NCBI RefSeq assembly: GCF_000741205.1
Contig: NZ_JGYW01000004.1
Coordinates: 328,573 to 392,572 of the forward strand
Source of the DNA: Bifidobacterium gallicum DSM 20093 = LMG 11596
Lineage (GTDB): Bacteria; Actinomycetota; Actinomycetes; Actinomycetales; Bifidobacteriaceae
DNA: 64,000 nt
Reading direction: 5' to 3'
The position numbers and the translations under genes are program-made. This document shows positions 50,730 through 59,605 of this stretch, one piece after another. The notes below the pieces were generated by a model. The model worked only from the letters and a program-made list of their open reading frames with translations. It searched no databases and was not told where the DNA came from. Numbering within the stretch: the first letter of the stretch is position 1; each line of letters begins with the position of its first letter.

Positions 50730-51917
50730 TCAGGCTTGGGCAGCGATGATAGCGTCGGCGCACATACGCGCCTCATGTTCCAATTCGACCATCTGCTCCA
50801 CGGATTCAAACAGCGGTGCGCTACGCAACTCGCCATCCATCTCGTCCAAAACGTCACGCACCGTATCCACAATACCCAGATATGGCAGACGATGGTCCAG
50901 GAACGCATGCACAGCCTGCTCATTGGCGGCGTTGAGTACGGCCGTGTGTTTTTCCGATGCTTGCAGGCAGTGCCTGGCCAGATTCACAGCCGGGAACGCT
51001 TCATCATCCAATGGTTCAAACGTCCATGAGGCCGCTTGCGTCCAATCGCATGCCGCCGCCACGTTGTCGAGTCGCGCCGGAGCCGACAGTCCCAACGCGA
51101 TCGGCAAGCGCATATCGGGCGGTGACGCTTGCGCGATGGTGGCGCCATCCACGAACTCGACCATCGAATGCACCACCGACTGCGGATGCACGGTCACGGC
51201 AATACGCGACGGCTCAATGTCAAACAGTCGGCTTGCCTCAATGACTTCGAGGCCTTTGTTCATCAGCGTCGACGAATTGATTGTGACGACGGGACCCATG
51301 TTCCAGGTCGGATGGTTCAGCGCCTGCTCGGGTGTGATATGCGTCATCTCAGCACGCGTAAGCCCACGGAACGGACCGCCCGACGCCGTGACCACTAGAC
51401 GGGCCACTTCGGCATGTGTGCCCGAACGCAAGCTTTGCCAGATGGCCGAATGCTCCGAATCAACCGGGTTGATCTGTGCGTCGCGCACCTGCGCGTCAAA
51501 CAGCAGATGGCCTCCGGCCACAACGGATTCCTTATTGGCCAACGCCAACTGGGAACCCGCTTGCAATGCGGCGATTGATGGTTGCAACCCGATCGATCCT
51601 GTAATGCCGTTGAGCACCACGTCCGCACCCGAACCCGCCAAAGCGGCTACGGCGTCCTGTCCCGCATCCACCGTGATGTCGCTGGCACCGAGCGCATCCA
51701 ACGCTTCACGTACAGCCGGCACGGCCTGCGTATCGGCTACCACCACATGGGGTACATGGAATCGTACGGCTTGTTCGGCCAACACTGCAGCATGCGAACC
51801 ACCGGCAGCCAATCCTGTGACCGTAAACAAGTCACGGTGGCGGTCAATGACATCAAGACCTTGCGTGCCGATCGAACCCGTGGAACCGAGTACGACCACA
51901 CTACGCTGTTGCATCAC
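50730..51917 (-). CDS. dxr: 1-deoxy-D-xylulose 5-phosphate reductoisomerase
   Basis: The committed MEP-pathway enzyme (NADPH, divalent metal). 395 residues. Rossmann motif [20 protein letters not shown], then [29 protein letters not shown] with metal ligands Asp and Glu, [32 protein letters not shown] and [20 protein letters not shown]. The ATG overlaps the stop of the DivIVA-like gene by 4 bases, so expression is coupled to a cell-shape protein. Confidence 0.95.
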   Translation of the reverse strand: MMQQRSVVVLGSTGSIGTQGLDVIDRHRDLFTVTGLAAGGSHAAVLAEQAVRFHVPHVVVADTQAVPAVREALDALGASDITVDAGQDAVAALAGSGADVVLNGITGSIGLQPSIAALQAGSQLALANKESVVAGGHLLFDAQVRDAQINPVDSEHSAIWQSLRSGTHAEVARLVVTASGGPFRGLTRAEMTHITPEQALNHPTWNMGPVVTINSSTLMNKGLEVIEASRLFDIEPSRIAVTVHPQSVVHSMVEFVDGATIAQASPPDMRLPIALGLSAPARLDNVAAACDWTQAASWTFEPLDDEAFPAVNLARHCLQASEKHTAVLNAANEQAVHAFLDHRLPYLGIVDTVRDVLDEMDGELRSAPLFESVEQMVELEHEARMCADAIIAAQA

Positions 51918-53647
51918 TGCCCCTGCTTTCCGTTTGCACTCGTGTCATTGCCCGCGTCATCGAAAGTCGGGAATGACAAATCCGGAATGCCCAAATCCAG
52001 GCTCGGCACACGGAACTCGTCCACATCAGGGAACATCGTGCTCGAGTGAGGCGTGGACTGGGTGGACGAGCCGGCATGCGCGCTCACTGAGGAATCAATA
52101 TCATCCGTGGTCGTCGTCAGCTGAACATCGTCACCTTGCGCACGTTTGAGTGACGGAATCGTCGGCAGCTGGAACGCGGCCGTCTCACTGTCCGCGGACG
52201 TGACGGCCGGCAACTCAGCGGAGTTGTTGTTGGCGAGCGCGGCTGTGGCCGCAGCGTTCGACGCACCCAAATCGAACGCATCCACGGCGAACGTGCCCTG
52301 CTGGTCGTTCGTGGACGAGTCAAGTGCATCGTTGAACGAGCTGTGGGCGGCGTGCGCACCGTGACGAGCATTCGACGAGGAGGACGAGGAGGTGGCCGAC
52401 AAATCCGTGTGCGGAGCCGGTGTGATCGGCTGGATCGGCGAGACAGTCATGGATTCACTGACTCCCGTCAGCACTGGAGCCGGGGAATCCGATGCGTAAT
52501 CAGTGCCGAACGGAGCCACGGGCCGGCGCGGAGCCGATGCCGTGGTGGCGGGAGCCGGCGAGAATGACGGCGGAACATCGTCCGTATCGTTGCCGGCAGC
52601 GTCGTTGAGATTGATGACCTGCGTGACCTCACCCTCGCTCGGCGACGCGGAAACGTTTGTTGCAGCGGAAACGCCAGGCAACACGGACGTGGCGGACGCG
52701 CCACCAGCAACAGCCGCACCGGCCGCACCCGCAATCGCCGTATCGGCAACAGTTGACGGCGTGAAAATAGCCTGTTCCGCCTTCTGCAGCGCATCAAACG
52801 ACGACTGGTCCGACAACGCGGGGGCCACAGGCGCCATCGGCTCCACAATGGTGGGTGTGTCAGGCTCGGCTGAGACGGGCGGCACCACGGCATTGGCGAA
52901 CAGCGAGTTGGGATCGTCGGACACAACCGGCGCCCCGGTTTCAGCAGCGTTCATGCCCGACGCCGAACCGTAGAGGCGTGCATACGATTCAAGACGGCCC
53001 AACAATTCCTCACAGAAGCTCAAGTAATAGTCAACCTGACGCTCGTTGTAGCCTTTCTTTCCTTTACGCTGAGTAAAGACCGTGTTGGCCACTGTCGCGG
53101 CGGAAATACGTTGGCCGTCCGCGGCTGGATCGGCAGTAATCGAACCGTGGCCGCCCTCTTCCTGCAACTCAAGCTCAGCCGTGTCCATAATCGAGTCGAT
53201 CAGTGAGTCAACCTGCTTACGGTCATACGACGGCATGCGCTGCTCACCCGGGGCGAAACGCTGGCCATCGGCACGCTCGGCATGCGCCAACAAACGGCGG
53301 TAGAGGTTCTCAGTCTGCGCTTTCCACGCCACGCGACCGTTGGTTGTCACTTCCACATCGGTCTGCTTGTCGGTCACGGCTTTTTCCAGACGAGACAACG
53401 TTTGATCAACTTTGTCAATGCGATAGCCGCCTTTGACCAAATCGAACGACACATTCTGGATATCACCCAGCGTCAGTTGAATGCCGGGCTGTTCATAACA
53501 CGCATGCGCCTGCTCAAGGAATTCGTCTACCTGCACGGGGTCGTAACCCCACTTGCGCTTGCTCACGCGCGGCAGCGACGGCATCGCCTCGGCTGCGTGG
53601 CCATTATCAGCGTTCAACACAGGTTGGTCCTGGGAATCCATGGCCAT
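51914..53647 (-). CDS. DivIVA-like protein with repeated short modules
   Basis: About 577 residues. The first 230 residues hold four short segments that resemble the DivIVA N-terminal motif of a Tyr followed by a Val-Asp-x-h pair: KRKWGYDPVQVDEFLEQAHA, GGYRIDKVDQTLSRLEKAV, PSYDRKQVDSLIDSIMDTAE and KKGYNERQVDYYLSFCEELL. The remainder is long, Ala/Ser/Thr/Pro/Asp-rich and probably disordered, ending with FRVPSLDLGIPDLSFPTFDD. No membrane segment. Start candidates are a TTG at 53653 after GGGAGGAC, or the ATGs at 53647 and 53641. Coupled to dxr; a role in polar growth or septation is inferred from the modules. Confidence 0.75.
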   Translation of the reverse strand: MAMDSQDQPVLNADNGHAAEAMPSLPRVSKRKWGYDPVQVDEFLEQAHACYEQPGIQLTLGDIQNVSFDLVKGGYRIDKVDQTLSRLEKAVTDKQTDVEVTTNGRVAWKAQTENLYRRLLAHAERADGQRFAPGEQRMPSYDRKQVDSLIDSIMDTAELELQEEGGHGSITADPAADGQRISAATVANTVFTQRKGKKGYNERQVDYYLSFCEELLGRLESYARLYGSASGMNAAETGAPVVSDDPNSLFANAVVPPVSAEPDTPTIVEPMAPVAPALSDQSSFDALQKAEQAIFTPSTVADTAIAGAAGAAVAGGASATSVLPGVSAATNVSASPSEGEVTQVINLNDAAGNDTDDVPPSFSPAPATTASAPRRPVAPFGTDYASDSPAPVLTGVSESMTVSPIQPITPAPHTDLSATSSSSSSNARHGAHAAHSSFNDALDSSTNDQQGTFAVDAFDLGASNAAATAALANNNSAELPAVTSADSETAAFQLPTIPSLKRAQGDDVQLTTTTDDIDSSVSAHAGSSTQSTPHSSTMFPDVDEFRVPSLDLGIPDLSFPTFDDAGNDTSANGKQGQ

Positions 53648-53953
53648 ATGCAATCCGTCCTCCCATCAGGTGCGATCAATGGATTCATCTTCTTTGTTCC
53701 ACACTACGTTGCCGTTGCGACGGTACCCGCATCGGTCCGGCACTGCAACGCATCGTGCCGGCTGCCGGCCGCTCTCCCATGCGCACCCGAGTTCATGCTG
53801 GGTCCACGCTTGGTCCATGCCGCGGTCACAACGCGTCCAAAATGTGTCCAAAATGTGTCCAAAACACTATTTCCGGGGCGTTGTCCAGTCGGACAGCGCT
53901 ACTGCCACGCCGACGTGCCGTCTGGTCAAGACCTGTTGTACAGTAGTGCGAGC

Positions 53954-54027
53954 GGGCGATTAGCTCAGTTGGTTAGAGCGCCACCTTTACACGGTGGATG
54001 TCGGGGGTTCGAATCCCTCATCGCCCA
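53954..54027 (+). tRNA. tRNA-Val (anticodon UAC)
   Basis: Acceptor arm GGGCGAT pairs with ATCGCCC, D arm TAGCTCAGTTGGTTAGAGC, anticodon stem CCACC/GGTGG enclosing TTTACAC with anticodon TAC, and T arm GGGGGTTCGAATCCC. The discriminator is A; CCA is not encoded. A terminator follows directly. Confidence 0.95.
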
Positions 54028-54033
54028 CATCAC

Positions 54034-54083
54034 ACCGCCATCCGCGCTCGGGTTGCAACCCGTGCCGCGGATGGCGGTTTTTG
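54034..54083 (+). terminator. Intrinsic terminator of the tRNA-Val gene
   Basis: ACCGCCATCCGCG (54034-54046) pairs with CGCGGATGGCGGT (54066-54078), with a second small stem CGGGTT/AACCCG inside, and is followed by TTTTTGTTG. A textbook plus-strand terminator. Confidence 0.9.
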
Positions 54084-54591
54084 TTGTCTTGTCTGGATTT
54101 ATCCGTTCTATCAGTGCGCCACTGAACTGCCCCTGTGCCGCAGCCAGCGCGGCGCGTGCTGCCCGTACAGGGATTGCCGTCAGCCAGCCAACCGACATGC
54201 AGCAAGACGCAAGCTTGGACCGTCACATGCTGCGCTCGCAACGTTCAAGCACAGCAGTTCAGCACAGTGCAGACCAGCGCGAAAGTTCAACGCGACTCAA
54301 AATTCAGTGCAACTCAACAAATCCAGCCCGGCAGTTCAATGCAATAGTCCAACCCAGCGCAACCGTAACCCAAGTAAGCAAGTAAGTAAGCAGGCAGGCA
54401 TGACAGCATGTGCTGTGCTTCAGTTACTAGTGAGTGTTCAGCACCGGATATCGGTTACCGTCACGCACGAGTTGCCAGCTGCTGTTCAGCATTGGTTGCT
54501 GTTCGACGTCTTTTGGTGCGGTTTTACGCGCGGTTTTCAGCGCACAGTCACGCCACGGCCGCACCGCAGCCGCGCCGCACCCGAGCTGTAA
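54084..54591. other. Gene-free region after tRNA-Val
   Basis: About 500 bases with no supported gene. Part (54240-54400) is simple, rich in CAGTTCA/CAACTCA-like words and AAGTAAG repeats near 54370-54390. Open frames here lack ribosome-binding sites. No integrase gene or tRNA-end duplication was seen, so no sign of a genomic island at this tRNA. Confidence 0.5.
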
Positions 54592-55008
54592 TCAGCGGCC
54601 CTTGCCGAACGGACGCAGATGCACGCCGTTCCAGTCAGCACTCACGGTGAACGGCGTGGACGCGTTCATGCCGGCGGTTTTCGCCGCGGACTGCACCACG
54701 CCTGAACTTGCGGCACCCGGACGGCCAGGCTTGGGGCTCAGGACCCAGAACGGGCCGTCTTCCCCGAGCACGGTTGTGGCGTCCACGATCGTATTGGCGA
54801 GCTCGTCTTCGTCGTCACCGTCGCGCCACCACAGAATCACACCATCGATGGCACCGTCGTAATCCTCGTCAACGAGCTCTTCACCCGTCAAGTTCTCGAT
54901 CTTCTCACGGACGGTTTCATCCACGTCGTCGTCCCACAGCCATTCCTGGATGAGATCCCCTTCGTGGAATCCGAATTCTAGAGCGTTGTCAGATGCTGTT
55001 TGATTCAC
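54592..55008 (-). CDS. DUF3052-family protein
   Basis: 138 residues. The actinobacterial DUF3052 pattern is visible: a start such as ALEFGFHEGDLIQEWLWDDD, VREKIENLTGEELVDEDYDG, DGVILWWRDGDDEDELANTI and VLGEDGPFWVLSPKPGRPG, ending in DWNGVHLRPFGKGR. Very acidic in the middle, no membrane segment or catalytic motif. Members are widely conserved near aceE or unrelated genes in actinobacteria and remain uncharacterised. Confidence 0.8.
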   Translation of the reverse strand: MNQTASDNALEFGFHEGDLIQEWLWDDDVDETVREKIENLTGEELVDEDYDGAIDGVILWWRDGDDEDELANTIVDATTVLGEDGPFWVLSPKPGRPGAASSGVVQSAAKTAGMNASTPFTVSADWNGVHLRPFGKGR

Positions 55009-55227
55009 GAGGCCAAATCATAGCAAACGACTGGAACAGCTTGTTTCGACTGCATTGCATGTTGACATAATTGCGTGCTGAATAATTGCAACCTGAAATA
55101 TCCGCCACAATATTGCAGTATTGTTCGGTGCGGTATCGTCCGCTACAGCATCGTTCGACGCATCATCACACTGCAGTCCGGCCCTGCCGCCCCGCTTTAC
55201 CGCCCGGCTTTCCTGCCCAGCATCCTG

Positions 55228-56115
55228 TTATTGCACGGTGCAGTGCGGCAACGACTCCCCTTCGCCTTTTCCGATGGCCACAATCGCGTCGTAAGCCTCA
55301 TGCAATGTGGACACGCGCACGTCCCGTAAGCCCTCAGGCACGTGGCCCACGACCTCATCGCAGTTCGACTCGGGCGCCAGGAACCAGCTGGCCCCGTCAC
55401 GCAACGCTCCAAGCATTTTCAGATCGATGCCGCCAATGGCTCCGACCTCGCCTTCTGTATTGATTGTGCCCGTTCCTGCGATTGTGGTGTCGCCCGTCTC
55501 GTCGGCCGGCGTGAGTTTGTCCACAATGCCGAGCGCATACATCATGCCTGCCGAAGGGCCGCCGATGCCGTCAATCTGCAACGTGACGTGCGCGTCCTTC
55601 GTATCCACGCCAAGTTCGGAGGCCAGACGCAATCCGGCTTGCACGGCCTGGTCTTGCGAGTCGTCCATCTGGTCGTCGGATTCCTGCTGGTATTGTTCAG
55701 CCGTCTGGCCAATCGGGAACACGGCTTCTTGCGGAATGACTTCCATCTTGCTGTCAATCCACGCCCAGAACACTTCCGGAGCGCTGACCGGATATCCGGG
55801 TACGCCCGACGCGTTGACCGTGACCATCAGCAGTTTGCCTTGCGTGGCATGCGTGGGAACGCCCGTAATCGAGATGATCGGTTTGCCATCCTGCCGTCCG
55901 AGCACGTTTTCAGTCGGGCCCGGCATCTCGACCACGTAGGGGCTCGGCAACAGCAGCATGATGACGGCCAGCAGCACGGCGAACAGTCCCGTGAAATATT
56001 TCAACGGTTTGCCCTGCACGTAGCGGCGCAGACGGCCCGGCGCGCGCTGTGGGGCTTGGGTTTCCTGCTGGCGCGCGGGTTCCGCTTCGTCGTGACGCTG
56101 CTCTTGGCTGTTCAC
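55228..56115 (-). CDS. Membrane-anchored Lon-like (S16) protease, YlbL type
   Basis: A GTG at 56115 following AACGAGGAAC is preferred to one seven codons upstream; 295 residues. A cytoplasmic N-terminal tail precedes one membrane segment (YFTGLFAVLLAVIMLLLPSP), then a central PDZ-like region (SITGVPTHATQGKLLMVTVN) and a C-terminal Lon-type domain. The Ser-Lys dyad is visible: Ser in DGIGGPSAGMMYALGIVD and Lys in VGAIGGIDLKMLGALRDGA. It probably cleaves envelope proteins outside the membrane. It is divergent from the DUF2342 gene. Confidence 0.88.
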   Translation of the reverse strand: MNSQEQRHDEAEPARQQETQAPQRAPGRLRRYVQGKPLKYFTGLFAVLLAVIMLLLPSPYVVEMPGPTENVLGRQDGKPIISITGVPTHATQGKLLMVTVNASGVPGYPVSAPEVFWAWIDSKMEVIPQEAVFPIGQTAEQYQQESDDQMDDSQDQAVQAGLRLASELGVDTKDAHVTLQIDGIGGPSAGMMYALGIVDKLTPADETGDTTIAGTGTINTEGEVGAIGGIDLKMLGALRDGASWFLAPESNCDEVVGHVPEGLRDVRVSTLHEAYDAIVAIGKGEGESLPHCTVQ

Positions 56116-56341
56116 TCGTGTTCCTCGTTCCTTCACGTTGTTGCGTTGCGCCTGTTGGCTGCTTCTCTTGTTCTATTTCCGCACCTCACACACATCGGGA
56201 ATCATTGCGGGGCAAATCGTGTTGGATGGTACGGAACACTCGGAGCGTCAGACGCGGTGCAATGCGCATCGCCTTGCCGGTCCAATATTATGATGTGAAC
56301 AGAATAAGCTGTGCTCACGCGCAGGGGAAGGTGGCACGCAA

Positions 56342-57904
56342 ATGGATGAAAACGCATTGCGGCAGTGGTTGATTCAATGTTTTGGCCCTATCCAAGGTGA
56401 AGTGGCGTGGCGCCAGTTAGAAGGCCTTCCCGATTATGTCAAGGAACAACTGTTGAGCCAAGATCCGTCCACGCTGCCCGATCCGGCCCAGGTGCAGTCG
56501 CTGATGAAAGCGTTCAGCACGGGCGGTATGAGCACGTTCCCCAACATGGAGCAGACTGTGCAAGACGGGGCCGTGAATGTCAAACTCGCCAAGTCGCTCG
56601 CGTTGCAGCAAGTCAATGCGGCTGGTAGCGAAACGCAGGTCAGCATGGTTGAAGGCCAGGCAATGCGTTCCGCGATGAGCGAGGCCAACCTGTGGTTGGA
56701 TACGGCGAGCTCGTTGGATCCGGTCCAGGGCGCCGCTGAAGCGTTGACGCGCGCCGACTGGGTGGAAGGCACGTTGGATTCGTGGGCAAATTTTGCCGCT
56801 CCCGTCGCCGAATCGATGAATTCGGCGTTGACGTCGGTCATTGGCGAGCGCTTGGGCGACTTGAACGGTGAAATCACGGGCATGTTCGCCGGTCCTGTGC
56901 CGATTCCGATTCCCGATGGCATGAAGGATCCCAAGCAGTTGCTCAAACTGTTTGCCAACACGTCGTTTGCGATGCAACTGGGCCAGGCGGCCGGTTCGTT
57001 GGCGTTGGAAGTGCGTGGCAGCTACGACCAGGGTATCGCGTTGCTGAACAATGCGGCTGGCGGCCTGATTATGCAGAACGTGTATGCCTATGCCAAAGAG
57101 CTTGAGATTGATGTGACTGAGGTGACGGCGTTCCTCGCGCTGCGCGAAGCGGCTTATGCGCGCTTGTATGCGAATGTGCCGTGGTTGATGCCGCGTTTTG
57201 AGGCGTTGATCGGCAAGTATGCGCGTGGCGTCGTCATTGATTTGGATGCGATGGAGGAACAGCTGCGTGATGTCACGGCGATGGATCCTCAATCGTTGAG
57301 TGGCGCTGTAGATTTGACGAATGTGGGCTTGACTGATTCTCCTGAGCAGCGTGAAGCCATGACGTCGATTGGCGCGTTGTTGGCGCTCGTTGAAGGCTGG
57401 GTGGACACGGTCGTGTGGCGTGCGGGTATGGCGCATTTGCCGCATATTGAGCAGTTGCGTGAGATGATGCGTCGTGAACGCGCGATGGGTGGTCCGGCTG
57501 AGCGCACGTTCGAGTCGTTGATCGGTTTGCAGCTGCGTCCCAAGCGTGTGCGTGAAGCCGCGCAATTGTGGGAGACGATCACGTTGCAGCAAGGCATTGA
57601 GGCGCGTGACGGCATGTGGGCCCATCCTGACCTGTTGCCGCAGTTGCCGGCTGAGCCGAGTAATGACGCCAATGCCGAAACCACGGCGAAGAAGTCTGAG
57701 GCGATTGACTGGGATGCCGAGTTGAGCCAGTTGCTTGAGCAAGATGAAGCCGCATCGCACGATGCGACTGATGGCACGGCTGAACCGTCCGGCAATGAAT
57801 CGACCAACGATGCCGCAGAGGATTCCGGTGATGGTTCCGGCAATACTGATTCGGGCGATCAGGATGCCGCTGACCCGCAGGAGGACGGCTCACAAGAAGC
57901 GTGA
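56342..57904 (+). CDS. DUF2342 (zinc-metalloprotease-like) protein lacking the zinc motif
   Basis: 520 residues of the actinobacterial DUF2342/'putative hydrolase' family: LNGEITGMFAGPVPIPIPDG, AAGGLIMQNVYAYAKELEI, VPWLMPRFEALIGKYARGV, LLALVEGWVDTVVWRAG and FESLIGLQLRPKRVREAAQL. At the place where members carry HExxH (Leu-His-Glu-Ala-Ala-His) this protein has ALREAAYARLYANVP, about residue 265, so both zinc-binding His are replaced (Arg and Tyr). It is probably catalytically dead. The acidic C-terminal tail of about 80 residues (Asp/Ser/Gly/Glu) is also unusual. It converges with and overlaps the UvrD-like gene by 15 bases. Confidence 0.82.
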   Translation: MDENALRQWLIQCFGPIQGEVAWRQLEGLPDYVKEQLLSQDPSTLPDPAQVQSLMKAFSTGGMSTFPNMEQTVQDGAVNVKLAKSLALQQVNAAGSETQVSMVEGQAMRSAMSEANLWLDTASSLDPVQGAAEALTRADWVEGTLDSWANFAAPVAESMNSALTSVIGERLGDLNGEITGMFAGPVPIPIPDGMKDPKQLLKLFANTSFAMQLGQAAGSLALEVRGSYDQGIALLNNAAGGLIMQNVYAYAKELEIDVTEVTAFLALREAAYARLYANVPWLMPRFEALIGKYARGVVIDLDAMEEQLRDVTAMDPQSLSGAVDLTNVGLTDSPEQREAMTSIGALLALVEGWVDTVVWRAGMAHLPHIEQLREMMRRERAMGGPAERTFESLIGLQLRPKRVREAAQLWETITLQQGIEARDGMWAHPDLLPQLPAEPSNDANAETTAKKSEAIDWDAELSQLLEQDEAASHDATDGTAEPSGNESTNDAAEDSGDGSGNTDSGDQDAADPQEDGSQEA

Positions 57905-59422
57905 CGGCATGCGCGTCTGATGTGACGAGTCGTCTTTGCGACGCGCATACGACAAATGCAACGAGTCTTCAGCTCGCGTCACTCCCACGTAGAGCAACCG
58001 CCGTTCCTCTTCGATTGCTTCCGACGTGTTGTTTTGCCCGTAAGGCAGCAACCCTTCGGAGCAACCGATCAGGAACACATGCGGGTATTCCAAACCTTTG
58101 GCTGCGTGAATCGTGGAAATCGTCACGGCGCCTTGGGTGACTTGCTGGAGTTTGGCACGCTGCTCCTCGTGCATGTGTTCAAGGTCACGTTGTGACAATG
58201 ACGTGTATTGCCAGCCGCCGTCACTGTGCACCACGGTGCCGAGTCCTTGCTGATGCAACGCTTTCATCAGTTTGGGCTGTTGCGCGTTGATGCGTGTCAA
58301 TATCGCAAAATCATTGGGTGACGAACCACGGTCAACTTGACGGCGGATCAGGCTCGCAATCCGCTGCGCTTCATCATCATCGGTTTCATACGCGGTTTTG
58401 GACACGCGCGCACTGCCTTCACGCACGGCATGCAACCGCAAGTATTGTTTGGGATCGGGTGCACGTTTGAGCACGCCGTTGGCGCATCGGATGATTGGCG
58501 GGTTGGAGCGGTAATCGGTCGCCAGTTCAATGTCGGCGTCCAATGGGCCGAATTCATTGGCGAACTGTTGCAAATAGTAGCTGCTAGCGCCGGCGAACGA
58601 ATAAATCGTCTGTGCCGGGTCCCCCACCACGCATACGTTGCGGTTGTTGTCGCCGAGCCATAGTGTCATCAGCCGATGTTGCAACGGGGAGACATCCTGG
58701 TATTCGTCCACGGTCAGCCAACCCACGTCATGGCGGATCATGCGCGCGGCCTGCGGATAGTCTTCCATCACATGGCAGGCAATCAGCAGAATGTCGTTGA
58801 AATCAATCTGCCCACGATTCGTTTTCTCCACTTCATACAGCTCATACAATTCGGCGAACCGTTTCGCGTCGAACGGCCCACGCAGCTGGCGATGCAATGC
58901 GGAGGCGACGCGCGCATAATCATCGGGTGCAATCAAGCCCACTTTGCACCAGTTGATTTCGGCTTCGAGTTCGCGCACAACCATCGGATCGGGTTCGCTG
59001 TCATTGGTCAAACGTTTGAGTGCCGACGCCACAATATCGGCCGTATTGTCGGCCACCCACGGCAGTGGCGTGTCGGAAATCTCGGGCCACACGTCACGCA
59101 ATTGGTGCAATGCCGCCGAATGGAATGTTGCGGCGGTAACACTGTTCGGCACGTTGAGCGCGGAGAGACGATTGCGCATTTCCTGTGCGGCTTTGACCGA
59201 GAACGTCACAGCCAGCACGCGTTGCGAATCCCAGGCGCCGCTGGCGCACCCGTAGGCGATACGTCGTGTGATTGTTCGGGTTTTGCCAGCGCCGGCCACG
59301 GCGATGATGCGCACGGCACCATCCACGCTTTGCGCCGCCAGCCGCTGCTGCTCGTCCAACCCTTCGAGCAACCGTTGCGGATCGCGTTCCTGTGCTTCAC
59401 CTGCTTCACCCATGCCCGCCAT
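57890..59422 (-). CDS. UvrD/Rep-family superfamily I helicase (short form)
   Basis: 510 residues, shorter than UvrD/PcrA (about 700), so the 1B/2B accessory domains must be reduced. Helicase motifs in order: Q-motif region LDEQQRLAAQSVDG, I IAVAGAGKTRTITRRIAYG, Ia VLAVTFSVKAAQEMRNRL, II WLTVDEYQDVSPLQHRLM, III VGDPAQTIYSFAGASS, IV TDYRSNPPIIRCAN, V TISTIHAAKGLEYPHVFLIG, VI EERRLLYVGVTRAEDSLHLS. All catalytic residues are intact. It resembles the UvrD2-type helicases of actinobacteria without the HRDC domain. The start may be either of two ATGs at 59422 and 59413. Confidence 0.88.
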   Translation of the reverse strand: MAGMGEAGEAQERDPQRLLEGLDEQQRLAAQSVDGAVRIIAVAGAGKTRTITRRIAYGCASGAWDSQRVLAVTFSVKAAQEMRNRLSALNVPNSVTAATFHSAALHQLRDVWPEISDTPLPWVADNTADIVASALKRLTNDSEPDPMVVRELEAEINWCKVGLIAPDDYARVASALHRQLRGPFDAKRFAELYELYEVEKTNRGQIDFNDILLIACHVMEDYPQAARMIRHDVGWLTVDEYQDVSPLQHRLMTLWLGDNNRNVCVVGDPAQTIYSFAGASSYYLQQFANEFGPLDADIELATDYRSNPPIIRCANGVLKRAPDPKQYLRLHAVREGSARVSKTAYETDDDEAQRIASLIRRQVDRGSSPNDFAILTRINAQQPKLMKALHQQGLGTVVHSDGGWQYTSLSQRDLEHMHEEQRAKLQQVTQGAVTISTIHAAKGLEYPHVFLIGCSEGLLPYGQNNTSEAIEEERRLLYVGVTRAEDSLHLSYARRKDDSSHQTRMPSRFL

Positions 59423-59605
59423 TGTGCCACGTTATGGACCGCATCTCGAATGCACGTGTGGCGTGACTTGCCATGTATCACATTCGGCAAAATTATGGTC
59501 AATGTCCATCATGAGGCGCAATCAGCCCGTCTCTGCCCTGTAGCCGAGCACCCCCTATGGCTTGCCGTTCGTCGTTTTTCGCCGCACTTGTATTACATTG
59601 GTGGT

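Noticed and set aside
54028-54591. Genomic island attached to tRNA-Val
   Set aside because: No integrase, no duplicated tRNA 3' end, and ordinary housekeeping genes continue after it.
56417-57760. 447-codon minus-strand frame opposite the DUF2342 gene
   Set aside because: Arg/His/Gln-rich shadow of the conserved plus-strand protein; no start signal.
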